From Diplolepis rosae (Eukaryota > Arthropoda > Insecta > Hymenoptera > Diplolepididae): a DNA stretch of 64,000 bases. Positions within the stretch are counted from its first letter, which is position 1. Every line of letters starts with the position of its first letter. The DNA lies in assembly GCA_030998225.1 (NCBI GenBank), contig JAPYXD010000723.1, positions 23,081,501 to 23,145,500 of the forward strand. The letters run 5' to 3'. A program made the position numbers and the translations under genes. Positions 1 through 10,145 of the stretch are shown piece after piece. The notes below the pieces were generated by a model. It searched no databases and was not told where the DNA came from. It saw only the letters and a list, made by a program, of their open reading frames with translations.

Positions 1-1527
1 AGCTCAGAAATAGAGTATGTTTTTCGTAAAACCGATACTCAAGAAGACCAAAATCAAGGAAGCGATAGCAAAGAATCAACGTATTCAAGTGCAGAAGACG
101 AATCCCCAGGAACAAGCAATGAAGCGTAAGCAGAAGCAGAAGCAGAAGAGGGCAGCGACGCGCAAACAGAAGCAGTAAATGACGACGCGCCGACCAAAGC
201 AATAAACGACGAATCACAAGCAAGAAAGGCCGCCGCGCGCACGTCAGCAAGGAGTAATAAAGGAGTCCCGCCGAATTATTATATGGCGAATTCAAAATTT
301 GCAGCATTCTCACAAGACGATCCAAAAAGCAGGAGTGAAGCGTTATCAAGATCGGATAAAAATGACTGGCAAAGAGCAATGGATGAAGAGTATAACGCGC
401 TACTACAAAATGAGACGTGGGAGATCGTGTCCACGCCAAACGATCGGAACATTGTCACCTGTAAATGGGTCTTTAAGACGAAAAAGGACGAAAACGGCGG
501 ACTAGGAAGGTACAAAGCTAGGCTCGTCGCACGCAGCTTCTCTCAAAAGTTCGGTACAGATTATGACGAGATTTTCGCCCCCGTCATAAAACAGGCCACC
601 TTCAAGCTACTACTCGCCATAGCAGGTAAACAAAAAAAAAATCAAAAGAGACGGGGAAAACGTCATATATGTAATTATACATGTTGACGATTTTTTAATA
701 GCTTCTAAACAACTCTCAGCTATCGACAGCACAGCAGCATTTTTGTAGGAAAATTTCAAGTTAATTGATTTAGGATTTTTACAAAATTACCTAGGAGTAG
801 AAGTCAAAAAGAACGAAGATGGTTTTTACTGCATAAAGCAAACGAAATACATCGAAGAAATTTTGGAGAGATTTGGCTTGCAAGATGCCAAGATATCACA
901 CATACCACTTGACATTGGATATGTAAAAGCAACCGAAGCTCAGCCCTTAATGGAAAATCAAGAATTATATCAGCAATTAATTGGAGCACTGCTATATTTA
1001 GCAGTAAACACAAGACCGGACATCAGTCGATTGGACCGAGGCAAGAAGAATCGCTCGTTATCTAAAGGGCACAAAAGACTACGAGCTCGTACTCGGCGGA
1101 AACGGAAAAGAAGAATTGATCGGCTACGCAGATGCAGATTGGGCGGAAAATCGCAGTAATCGCAAATCAAACAGCGGTTATTTATTTCAATTCATGAACG
1201 CAACAATCAGTTGGGCATGTCGGAAACAAACATGCGTATCACTATCAGAAATTAATCAAGGATTTCATCGAGGACAAGCAAATCAACACCACAATTCTCG
1301 AAGATAATCAAAGCTGCTTAAAATGAATCGAAAGTAAAAAGAGTAGCCATCGCATAAAGCACATTGATACAAAGTACCATTTCATTAAAGATATCGAGAA
1401 TAGAAAACTCATCAATTTCTCTTACTGCCCCATCGAAGAAATGACAGCAGACATGTTAACAAAGACACTCAACAAGATAAAGCTGAAGTATTTTTTAGAA
1501 AAGAGCGGATTAAAGGCACGTAATTGA
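1..1527 (+). pseudogene. Ty1/copia polyprotein, 3' part (reverse transcriptase and RNase H), broken
   Basis: The plus strand encodes the 3' half of a copia-type pol. An acidic linker leads into the RVT_2 start (WQRAMDEEYNALLQNETWE, then CKWVFKTKKDENG near 280-600). The catalytic block reads HVDDFLIA near 684-707, the connection domain has YLGVEVKK, and the RNase H part has GYADADWAE near 1119-1145. The C-terminus ends at a TGA at 1525-1527 after a typical copia tail (EEMTADMLTKTL). The reading frame moves from frame 1 to 2 to 3 and back to 1, with stops at about 127, 746 and 1320. Much of the RT between LLLAIAG (about 625) and the HVDD block is missing, so this copy is dead. The gag, protease and integrase ends lie outside the window or are lost. 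Family assignment is firm; the clade is not resolved. Confidence 0.9.
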
Positions 1528-1542
1528 ACGCATATTATCGTT

Positions 1543-1596
1543 GAGGGAGGGTGTTAGTACAACGAAAATATGCATACAACTAGACAGACTATAGAT
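1543..1596 (+). mobile_element. copia polypurine tract and start of 3' LTR
   Basis: GAGGGAGGG at 1543-1551, 15 bp after the pol stop, is followed at once by TGTTAGTACAAC. That is the expected purine-tract/LTR order. Only about 45 bp of LTR can be followed before sequence belonging to the Penelope reading frame begins near 1599, so the LTR appears truncated by the neighbouring element. Confidence 0.6.
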
Positions 1597-1598
1597 AG

Positions 1599-2910
1599 AG
1601 GCGCTTCAGCCCATCAGTCCCTTTTGACCTGGCTTTTATTGCCCTCAAGGAGAGGACAGCCCAACCCACGCAGAGGCTTGATAGTTCGAGAGTGACAATC
1701 GGCAAGTGCAGATCACGCCTACACATTTTCGGAAAAAATTTTGGTATTTCTTTCCCTTCTGAAAAACTCCACGTTAAACATCTAATTACAGACTTTGAAT
1801 CCAATATCCAAAAAACCAAAGAAGAAGACAGAAATGAAGCGAGACTTAAGTTTGTTAATTGCATAGGAAGTTTCTCTAATAAAAAACAACAACCCCTTAA
1901 TACCTTCCAAAAACAAGTATTAGAATTTTCGAAATCCACTAACACCTTTCTAAAAAACAACTCTCACATTTTGATTACGAAAGCAGACAAAGGAAACATA
2001 ACTGTAGCCATGGACAAAAATAAATACTTTTCTGAAGCCACTCGCATCTTACCGGGCAAAAAAACTTATGAGCTCTTAAAAAAAGATCCCGCAAACATGA
2101 CCCACAAAAAAGTTAATAACCTAATAAACCTCTGGAGGAAAAAAGATTATATAACAGACACGGTAGCCAACTCTCTCAAATCCAACAATCCATCACCAGC
2201 AAAATTCTACGGTCTACCAAAAATTCACAAACCAGACCACCCCCTCAGACCTATTGTTTCTTTTTGTGGTAGCCCCACTTACAATCTCGCATCTTTTTAT
2301 AACAACATTATCTCCTGTAACGTACCTCCCCTATTTTCTCGAGTAAAAAACAGCTTCGATTTCATCGACAAAATCAAAAATATCCAGGTGCCTCTGAGCC
2401 ATAAAATCATATCTCTTGATGCTGTATCACTTTTCACAAATGTCCAAATTGGTTTAGCTTTCAAAGGTATAAACGAGAGATGGCCACAAATAGAATCAAA
2501 GACAAAAATGCCTTGGTATCAATTTGAAAAAGGTCTTAGAATCTGCTCTTCAAATTCTGCTTTCAACTTTCAAGGCCATTCCTACAAACAAAAATCTGGT
2601 TTCCCCATGGGTTAACCCCTTTCTCCTATTCCTGCGGATATTGTAATGGATGATCTGGAAAAACAATGTATAGCCTCTCTTCCCTTTCGACTCCCCTTTT
2701 AGTTTCGTTACGTAGACGACATAATAACAGCAGTACCGACTGATGAAATAGACAAAATTAGAAACACTTTTAACAGTTACAATCATAAAATCCAATGTAC
2801 AGTAGAAGAGGAATCAGACAACAAATTATGTTTTTTGGATGTCCTTATCATCAGAACAGGGGAGAACATCAAGACAAATTGGTACCAAAAACCTACTTAC
2901 TCAGGCCGTA
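1599..2910 (+). pseudogene. Penelope-like element reverse transcriptase, broken
   Basis: One reading frame is open from 1599, apart from stops at 2614-2616 and 2701-2703. It shows Penelope-type RT landmarks in order: KADKGNITVAMDKNKY near 1980-2025, FYGLPKIHKPDHPLRPI near 2206-2256, KIISLDAVSLFTNV near 2404-2445, SGFPMG just before the first stop, and the catalytic RYVDDI near 2708-2725. The tail (NWYQKPTYSGR) is where the RT normally continues towards the GIY-YIG endonuclease. At 2911 the sequence switches to a gypsy LTR fragment, so the thumb and any endonuclease are missing. Both stops lie in otherwise conserved positions. PLE RTs replicate by target-primed or telomere-primed synthesis; this copy cannot encode a full protein. 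Confidence 0.9.
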
Positions 2911-3062
2911 GTTTCTCAATTTGATTGTCAATAAACATACTTTATATAAATAACCATTCTCAATCACTGACTTCTCCTCATCCCTTAGAGAAGATCCTTT
3001 TCGATCCTAACATAAAACGAGGAATCTTTTAAGAAGAGAAATGTTACGTTTCTGACGTAACA
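2911..3062 (+). repeat. 5' LTR remnant (last 152 bp)
   Basis: The segment matches 9994-10145 across its length, starting at GTTTCTCAATTTGATTG and ending GACGTAACA. The cut at 2910/2911 is also the last base recognisable as Penelope RT, so one event (deletion or template switch) joined the two elements. Confidence 0.9.
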
Positions 3063-3078
3063 TACCCAATCTCTTTTT

Positions 3079-3096
3079 TGGTGCATTGGCCCGGGA
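3079..3096 (+). other. Primer-binding site, tRNA-Gly-like
   Basis: TGGTGCATTGGCCCGGGA starts 17 bp after the LTR end. Its reverse complement reads TCCCGGGCCAATGCACCA, which fits the 3' end of a eukaryotic tRNA-Gly including CCA, with one extra G in the run. It would prime minus-strand synthesis. Confidence 0.7.
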
Positions 3097-3199
3097 AACA
3101 CTTGAAGTCAGTGAACGGGATATCGAAATTTCATAATTACTAGGAATCAAAACTTGATAAAGGACAATTATAATTTATATGATTTCACACATATTTTGC

Positions 3200-3421
3200 T
3201 GAAATAAAATAAATTTGATAAAATCACGAAAGGATTTGACCTTGAGGCTAACTTGAGTGTTTAAATAATTATTTTATTTGAAATATTATTTTATTTTCTG
3301 ATTTCTTGTTATTTTGTACAAACTGTGTTAAAATAAAATAAATTGTGTGGATTCACGGAGGGATTTGACCTTGAGGCTAACTTGAGTGATCAAAAGACTT
3401 ATTTTATTTGAAATTTTATTA
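3200..3421 (+). repeat. Two leader repeats of about 129 bp
   Basis: A block containing GGATTTGACCTTGAGGCTAA occurs at about 3232 and 3361, each preceded by an AAATAAAATAAAT tract and followed by TTATTTTATTTGAAAT. A weaker related motif (TGCTTGAGTCATGCCTGTC) recurs near 3460 and 3717. It lies in the untranslated leader before gag; no function is visible. Confidence 0.7.
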
Positions 3422-4243
3422 TCGGAATTTTTGAAAGTGCAGAGTTTACATAGGATTTTGTGCTTGAGTCATGCCTGTCTAATCTCGTACTTCTTTAATT
3501 CTAAATTGTTGACTAAGTTTTAATTTGAGTTAAAACGAGAAAAAGCAGCACAAGAGACTATAAGTCCTTTTTAGATTCGTTGAACGGTCACCATTTGATT
3601 ACGATCAATTGGGTAAGGCGAAATTCAAGTGCTCATATACAGTATCGTTTGAAACTTTTATTTTAACTCTGTTAACTAACAGAATATTTTTATTTGCAAA
3701 GATTGACCAAGATGTGCTTGAGTCAGGCTTGTCCAATCTTGCATTAATTAAATTCTGTATAATTTATAATTTTGTTTATGTATGTGTAATAAAAAAATAT
3801 AACAATAAAAAAAATTTTTTTTTTTGTGAGTGTAAGAATTATTTAAACCCATTTATGACCTATACCATTCGACAATTATATTAGAAAAAAAAAACATATC
3901 AAGTATCCCAGGTAAGACAAGGAACAAAATTAGTTTCAATAAGAATAAATTTGAAACAAAAATTCTAAATAAATATTTTTTCTGTAAGCACATGGAAATT
4001 GGTAGAATTAAGGCATATTATTTTTAAGAATTTTGAGTGATGATTATAAATTTACCTGACTCGGAACATTGAGACAATTCATATTTTCTAATAACAAATT
4101 ATTAATCACATTTATTGATTACAAAAAATTTTAAACGAAAGATATTTGAAGAAATTCTCTGTTGATCCAAATTAATATTTATGTATTGCAATTTTAAAAG
4201 TGTCTCCATGTACGTATCAGTAAATTTTATTTTATAATAACCT

Positions 4244-4954
4244 ATGTCGGGAGCCAATCCCAGTGAACCAGGGAAATCACAAATTCAAGAAAATCCTATT
4301 ACGCGCAGTCAAGTTAAGAAAAATACTGAACTTGCAAAAATTATGGCACAAAATCAAACTGGTCCCCTTAAACCAAAAAGAACAGTTACTGTAAAGGAAA
4401 AGGTAACTAAAGATAATTTTGAAAATATTTATAACAAGGACAAAACAAATATCAGTTTGCAATTAGATAATATTTCTTTAGAGAAAACCTTAACGTTTGA
4501 ACAATTCGAAACTGCCGGAACAAGCAATTCATCTGACTCGAATAATTGGCGTAATTCAAATTCAAAAACTAATTCGAGTATTATTTGTGGATCAATTGAT
4601 CAGGACGAAACATTAAAAAACGAAACTACTTATATTGACAACGAAGATATAATTTTACTTAGTTCAACGATAATTCCAAAAAATACAGTTGAAGAAAGAA
4701 ATAAAATAAATTTACCAGAAAAATCTCTTACACGCAAAACAATCACAAGTAATCACGATAGCGACGATAATAGTACCGACAACGAACAACTGGAACAAAT
4801 TGTTTACAACAATCCTGAAGAAAACTTTAATCCAATTATAAATAACGAAATGGTCCTACCTAATAATCAACAAGTATCCTTACGCGACGCGCTAGAAGTA
4901 GTACCCTTATTTGATGAAAGTAACATTATCAATAAAATCAACTATCTGGCCTAA
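4244..4954 (+). pseudogene. Gypsy gag, N-terminal part
   Basis: The ORF runs 236 codons from ATG at 4244 after a 1.2-kb leader. It is polar and rich in N, S, T and E. Near its end it reads VSLRDALEVVPLFDESN, a motif found at the start of the folded region in some arthropod gypsy Gag proteins. It stops soon after, before the capsid-like domain and zinc knuckle, so most of gag is missing. A tRNA-like sequence follows at 5131-5210. Confidence is fair for gag and low for the exact clade. Confidence 0.6.
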
Positions 4955-5130
4955 AACCTTTACAAAATCAAAAAAATATACAAAATAGGTAAATTTACCA
5001 TCTTAGATTGTCGATTCATGAAAATGTTTGCAATCACACCCAATAAAGGTCACTTTAATTCCTAATTTCATTTAAACAAACGGCTAAACTAAAAGTGAAA
5101 TATACCGAAAATTGTTTGAAACGCTGTAAG

Positions 5131-5210
5131 CGGTGTTGGCTTGGTGCGTTTATCACAGTAAGTCCCCGGATAGGCATGTATATTCGGAGGTTCGATTCCT
5201 CCTGGCACGA
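5131..5210 (+). other. tRNA-like sequence with Pol III A and B box matches
   Basis: GGTTCGATTCC at 5189-5199 is a perfect B-box/T-arm core with a GGAGG/CCTCC stem. TTGGCTTGGTGCG near 5136 resembles an A box. The ends GTGTTGG and CTGGCAC can pair with wobbles. I could not fold a convincing cloverleaf or assign an anticodon, so it is more likely a tRNA-derived insertion in the gag region than a working tRNA. Confidence 0.35.
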
Positions 5211-5462
5211 AAATTTATCATAGAAAACTATTACAACAAGAGCTCAAAAGAAAATACAACAAGAAAGAGGAAAACATTTAAATCAAAATGAAATCCAAGA
5301 AAAATTAGACAAAAATTTTTCTTCTAAACCTCTTATGAAAAAACTTCGAGGTGGGCCAAGAATAAATCAACTTACAAATTTAAAAAGTATTCCCTCTCAA
5401 ACAAAAGAAAGAGATGTAGAACAAGAAAACAAATATATGAAAATGAATTACTAGAAATAATT

Positions 5463-5666
5463 ATGCAAATAGGAAGCCGAACAAAAGTAAAATCAGATTC
5501 CGACTCTGATCCTGATTCTGATCCTGAATATTTGGACTATTTGAAAGAAATCCAAGCAAAAAATAAAAGAAATAAAAATGGCAAAAAGCCTAAACAATTT
5601 ATTATACCTCAAGAGGAAGAAAGCGAAAATTATTTTTCTACTTCTGAAGATGAAGTAATTGATATA
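5463..5666 (+). pseudogene. Gypsy gag/pol segment left of the mariner insertion
   Basis: The frame is acidic and lysine rich: a repeated SDSDPDSDPE tract, then a KNKRNKNGKK stretch. It is open up to the TA at 5665-5666 where the mariner-type element enters. The reading phase at 5666 matches the phase resuming at 6426. I read this as the C-terminal Gag or Gag-Pol linker. It has no diagnostic domain, so the assignment rests on its position. Confidence 0.5.
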
Positions 5667-6423
5667 AAGGGTTTCCCAATAAGGGTGATATGTTTTGAAA
5701 TTGAAAAAAAACACTGAATATTCATTCGGAATTGATCGAAATCTTTTTTATTATATTGGATATTCTATGCCATTTATGATTTAAACAATATATCGGCCAA
5801 ATGTCCCCCGAGACTTGAGCCAAAAATGCGCCTCATCAGAAAAGATGATTTTTTGATGAAAATTGGGATCATTTTCAATTGATTCCAGAGTCCAATCCGC
5901 GAACTCCCGACGCAAACGATGGTCATAAGGCTTCAGTTCTTGGGCCAGAATCATCTTATAGGGATGCAGGCCAAGATCCAATCGCAAAATACGCCAGGTA
6001 GTCATCCGGGACAGGCCCAATTCCTGAGATCGGCGTGGCACGGACAATTCACGGTTTTCCTCGATACTGGCCTGTACGGCGGCTATATTCTGTTTAGAAC
6101 GTGCGGTACGCATACGATTTTTAGGCTTAGTATCCAATAGAGTAAATTCACTCTCCAACTTATCGATTATTCCACGAATTGAGAGCGCGGATGGAGCAGA
6201 ATGACGACCATATTTTGCACGATATGCTCTTTGAACACCGACAAAACTTCTCGAATTTTGATAAAATAATTGGACAATTTCCAAACGTTGTGGAAGCGTG
6301 AAACTACTCATGATTAAATGGCAAACCTTACTGATGACACCTGACAGCAGACGTCAAAAATTTCAGTTCAAATGAGCCCGATAGGGACATTCAAAATCAT
6401 ATCACCCCTATTGGGAAACCCTT
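5667..6423 (-). mobile_element. Tc1/mariner-superfamily element, internally deleted, 757 bp
   Basis: Terminal inverted repeats of about 25 bp (AAGGGTTTCCCAATA, one mismatch over the first 25) lie at 5667-5691 and 6399-6423. Each is flanked by TA (5665-5666 and 6424-6425), the superfamily's target duplication. Inside is the N-terminal half of a transposase on the minus strand. The ends are intact, so the copy could have been moved by a transposase supplied elsewhere. Confidence 0.9.
5781..6311 (-). pseudogene. Tc1/mariner-type transposase, N-terminal half
   Basis: The 176-codon ORF starts at ATG 6311, 112 bp inside the right terminal repeat. Residues 1-110 look like paired helix-turn-helix DNA-binding domains (LPQRLEIVQLFYQNSRSFVG, later LSRMTTWRILR). 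Near residue 155 the first catalytic aspartate lies in IIFSDEAHFWL, followed by 15 unrelated residues and a stop. The DD(E/D) C-terminal half is deleted, so it cannot catalyse transposition. The SDEAHFWL form suggests the broad IS630-Tc1-mariner group; I cannot place it in a family. Confidence 0.85.
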
Positions 6424-6425
6424 TA

Positions 6426-7274
6426 GAAACTGAAGATGAAGAAAACTCTGAAAACTCTAGTATTGAAGAAATTTTTGAAAATAAAAGTATTGAAGACACC
6501 TTTAATGAACAATGTTCCGAAATAAACAAAAAGCAACAAATAAAAACCAGGGAAAATCTCGAAAATGACAATAATTTAGAATTTGAAGAAAACCGTCCAC
6601 CGCCAGAACCCCCTCCACTCAACTCAAAATCTACCAGGCAAATTTTAATAAATAAAAATATCGTTGAATGTCGCGATCAATTAATGATGCGAAAAGATAA
6701 TTATGTATATTTTGTTACAACAAATCGAAATCCTCAATCCAATGGATCACTTGAACGATCACATTATGTCCTAGGTGAATATCTCAAACAATTTGTAGCA
6801 AAAAACTCAGAATCTGACGACTGGCTAGAATTAGCAATGTTCTCGTAAAACACAAGTGTACACGAAGCCACAAAATGTACGCCTTACGAATTAGTTTTTG
6901 GCAAATTAGCCCGTGAACCCTCTAGTGAACCTCTATCACAAAATGAAAAATTGCAAACCTATGATGATTATTTGATCAACTTTGTCACACAACTGCATGA
7001 AATGCGAACACAAGCAAGAGAAAACCTCATAAAGGCAAAAGAAAAATCAAAATTGTACTATGACAGAAAAATAAATCCCTTGGAAATAAAAATTGGGGAT
7101 AATGTATTTTTATTAAAAGGAGGAAAAATTAAAAAGCTGGATAATCAATACACAGGACCTCATGAAGTTTTAGATGTACTGGGAAAAGGAAATGTAAAAA
7201 TCAACATAAAAGGAGAACCAACAGTAGTTCACATCAATCGAATAAAAAGATCGCACATAAATATACAAAACTGA
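6426..7274 (+). pseudogene. Gypsy pol remnant: N-terminal pol joined to integrase C-terminus
   Basis: One frame runs through with a single TAA at 6846-6848. The first part is acidic and proline rich, then reads LMMRKDNYVYFVTTN (about 6682-6726), which I recognise as the region before gypsy protease/RT. It continues directly into NPQSNGSLERSHYVLGEYLKQF, the end of the integrase core. The tail holds the integrase C-terminal domain: NLIKAKEKSKLYYDRKIN, IGDNVFLLKGG and QYTGPHEVLDVLGKGNVKI. Protease, RT, RNase H and the first two integrase catalytic residues are therefore gone in one in-frame deletion near 6725. After the stop at 7272-7274 no env-like ORF is seen. Confidence 0.85.
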
Positions 7275-8768
7275 TTAACTGAATTTGAATTCAAACTTAA
7301 AAGAATATAAACTTTGCATAAAACCAAAGCGTTTTGAATAACTAAACTAGGAAATGTTCTAAACAAAAAGATCTTTTGAAATTTTATTCTAATCTTATTT
7401 TTCTATTTCAGAGATTCGAGAAGCTCACTGTACCTTTTAAATAGCAATCAAAAAATTATAATAGATTTCATGTTTTTTTTTCAGAGTAAATTAAACTCCT
7501 CAAACTAGCAAGTACTTATCAAATGCATTAAAATTTTTCAAATTTTCTCTTCTGTTCAGCACAAACTAAAAATCTAATATCATCACAAAAATTATACCTC
7601 CTTAAAATTCTTATCAATACTTTCTTTACATTCGATTCAATCATTTTTGTTTTTGTTCATTGACTATTTAAAAAACAAACTAATAACCTTTTTATTAAGA
7701 CAAATGCTAGTTTTCATTCGAATCAACATTTTATTTTATCACTTAAAGAAAAATTTAGAAATATTTGCATTTTTCTTCTTTTTTGGATAAAAAAAAAGAC
7801 TTTTTTGACAAGAATAAATAAGCACTTCATAATTGGTGCCATCATAAATATAATTTCAATTTTGTGTTTTCTTTCATTAAGGGAACTTTTCTTGATTCCC
7901 ATCCTATTGGAAGAACAGTTTCTACAAATATTGAGTCTGTAAATGTAAACTGTGCGATGGCGTTACAAAATTGTTAATGTAAAAATTGCTTTTCCAATAG
8001 AAATTAATGTGCAACAATAACAAATTAAATAATTACTATTCTTCATATATTTCATGCACAAATAACTCTATTAATTTTAAAAGAAAGATTAGAAAAACAA
8101 TTAAAAATACAAGAATTGTAGGAACATCTATTACCCTGTTATTATGTAAAATTGTTTTTCTTATGATTATTTTATTCATTTAATAATACACTAATCAAAT
8201 TGAAGTCCATGAAATTAATTGTTAGAAACATGTAAAAGTAATAATAATCAACGATCCTAATATTTTTTTTTAATCTCTACTAATATTATATATTTCAATC
8301 TCTTTTCATGTATAATCAATAATTTATAATGCTTTCCAAATTTTAATTTTAATAATGTATACATTAACAATCGTAATTCTTGGAAATTACTCTTTACTAT
8401 TTTATATCTAATCGATAAAATTTTACAATCTTTGATCTTCTTTTTATCAACAACCATTATGTTGTAAGTTTAGTAGTTATTATCAAAAAAAAATTTTTTT
8501 TTCAAATTACCTAACTATAACATATGTAATCAATGATTGTAATATTTTCAGAATTATATCCTCTATTATTACTACGCACTTATATAAAACCTGTTATAGA
8601 ATTTTAATTCGCAATAATAATTTGAAATGTTAATAAACGAAAATTTTATGTTATAAATTGTCAAATTAAATTAAAAATATGTACTTGATTGAGTAAGCAT
8701 CTTGGATTAAAAATGTATTCTTCTGCCGAAGTTTCGATCGCGGATCGTTAACTCCCCGCGTTCGAATT
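7275..8768 (+). other. Gene-less AT-rich internal region of the gypsy element
   Basis: The stretch between the integrase stop and the purine tract is very AT rich with stops in all frames. I see no env, no tandem repeat and no clear foreign insertion. It may be a decayed third gene or a naturally long 3' untranslated region. Confidence 0.5.
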
Positions 8769-8779
8769 AAGGGGGGAGG
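8769..8779 (+). other. Polypurine tract
   Basis: AAGGGGGGAGG directly precedes the TGTCACGTCC start of the LTR, as needed for plus-strand priming. Confidence 0.85.
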
Positions 8780-8940
8780 TGTCACGTCCCGCGACTCCAC
8801 CACCTAGAGTAATAAACAAATTAAGGAACCACTGAAGAGATCAAGGCAATATTACCACGTCCTTGATTATATTGACTCAACAGCAAGATCTAACAAGAAA
8901 TAGGAAGATCGTTAAAATCGAAAGGGAAATCTAAATAGAT

Positions 8941-9410
8941 ATATTTGGCTGTGACATTAACGCCAAGTAATAAATTTCATCGGAACGTGACTCATCGGTA
9001 AAGGCAACTCATTCGACTTTAAACACCAAAATATGGAAAAGATCGTACACCTTGTTTTTACTTCCACAGTAGTTGACCTTTTCGTTAGAATCGAATAACA
9101 GACAAAATAGACTTGATATATTTGACTATGACACTAATGCCAGGTAATAAATTTCATCGAAGCATGAGTGATCAGAGAAGGCAACTCATCCGATCTTAAA
9201 ATACCAAATATGGAAAAGATGATACACCTTGTTTACTTCCACAGTAGTTGACCTTTTCGTTAGAATCGAATAACAGATAAAATAGATTGCGACATTAGTG
9301 CCAGGTAACGAATTTCATTGGAGCACGAGTCATCAGAGAGGGCAACTCATCCGATCTTAATACCAAAGGTGGTACACCTTGGTTTTGCTCCCACCATAAG
9401 CAACCTTGCA
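8941..9410 (+). repeat. Three diverged tandem units of about 160-177 bp in U3
   Basis: The landmarks GACATTAACGCCAAG, GACACTAATGCCAGG and GACATTAGTGCCAGG fall at 8953, 9130 and 9291. Each is followed by AATTTCAT, GGCAACTCAT and a TACACCTTG segment. The repeats end just upstream of the TATA box, so they are in the place of enhancer repeats. Confidence 0.85.
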
Positions 9411-9417
9411 AAAGTTC

Positions 9418-9449
9418 TATAAAAAGCGAAAGTTCTAATAGAGATCAGT
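9418..9449 (+). promoter_or_regulatory. LTR promoter: TATA box and TCAGT initiator
   Basis: CTATAAAAAG at 9418-9427 is followed by TCAGTTCAGTCA at 9445-9456. The A of the first TCAGT is 28 bp from the TATA T, which is standard arthropod RNA polymerase II spacing. Transcription would begin near 9447, defining the start of the R region. Confidence 0.75.
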
Positions 9450-9690
9450 TCAGTCAACATCAATTTTCTACAATGTAACCAACGCGAGTTCAGTCAGTTC
9501 AGTCAGTCAGTCGACATCCGATTTTCACAATGTAACCAACGCGAGTCCAGTACCATCATCTCTACACGGCGAGTTCAGTTCAGTCTAGTCCAGTACCATC
9601 ATCTCTACGCCGCGAGTCTGGTCCAGTTCATTATCTCTACAAAGCGAGTCTAGTCCAGTTTTATTATCTCTACGCTACGAGTTCAGTCCA
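9440..9690 (+). repeat. Short tandem repeats carrying TCAGT and CATCTCTAC words
   Basis: Units of about 45-60 bp contain GCGAGTYCAGT..., CAGTCCAG and CATCATCTCTAC. There are about five imperfect copies just downstream of the initiator. They may supply several initiator or downstream promoter elements. Confidence 0.65.
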
Positions 9691-10145
9691 GCCTCATCAG
9701 ATTTTACCGCTACTCAGACGAATTCCTACTCGACGCTGAGTTCAACGACATTAGAAAGTGAAGGGGAATCACCGTCCAAAATTCTCTCTAAACTTGGATC
9801 AAGAATCGACTAGACCAACCGTCTCAACAAGGAATTTCCCATCAAACAAGTTCTATCTCAACGATCTCAACGAGGACTCAACTGACCACCTTCGCTCCAC
9901 TGGACTCAATAATTCATCAGACAAATTTCACTCGGGTAATTACAAAGGTACATCTAAATTTCAATTCGATTTCCAATTCCATGATGCTTATTCGTTTCTC
10001 AATTTGATTGTCAATAAACATACTTTATATAAATAACCATTCTCAATCACTGACTTCTCCTCATCCCTTAGAGAGGATCCTTTTCGATCCTAACATAAAA
10101 CGAGGAATCTTTTAAGAAGAGAAATGTTACGTTTCTGACGTAACA

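Larger units (their letters stand above)
2911..10145 (+). mobile_element. Gypsy-type LTR retrotransposon, deleted and 5'-truncated
   Basis: The element is bounded by a 152-bp fragment of LTR (2911-3062) and a full LTR (8780-10145). The last 152 bp of the two LTRs have the same length and differ by about one base by eye. Between them are a primer-binding site, a long leader, gag and pol remnants and a purine tract, in the order expected of Ty3/gypsy elements. Protease, reverse transcriptase, RNase H and most of the integrase core are absent. The 5' LTR has lost its promoter. A mariner-type element (5667-6423) is inserted. It can be mobile only in trans, if at all. Confidence 0.85.
8780..10145 (+). 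repeat. 3' LTR of the gypsy element (1366 bp)
   Basis: It starts TGTCACGTCCCGCGAC and ends GTTTCTGACGTAACA, with TG..CA ends and imperfect inverted termini (TGTCACGTC/GACGTAACA). It contains a TATA box and initiator (9418-9449), a polyadenylation signal AATAAA at 10013-10018, and two sets of internal tandem repeats. Short ORFs inside (for example 9758-10036) cross promoter and poly(A) signals and are not taken as genes. Confidence 0.9.

Noticed and set aside
9758..10036. 92-codon ORF in the 3' LTR
   Set aside because: It lies in R/U5 and crosses the poly(A) signal. It shows no protein motif and its end is shared with the LTR remnant at 2911.
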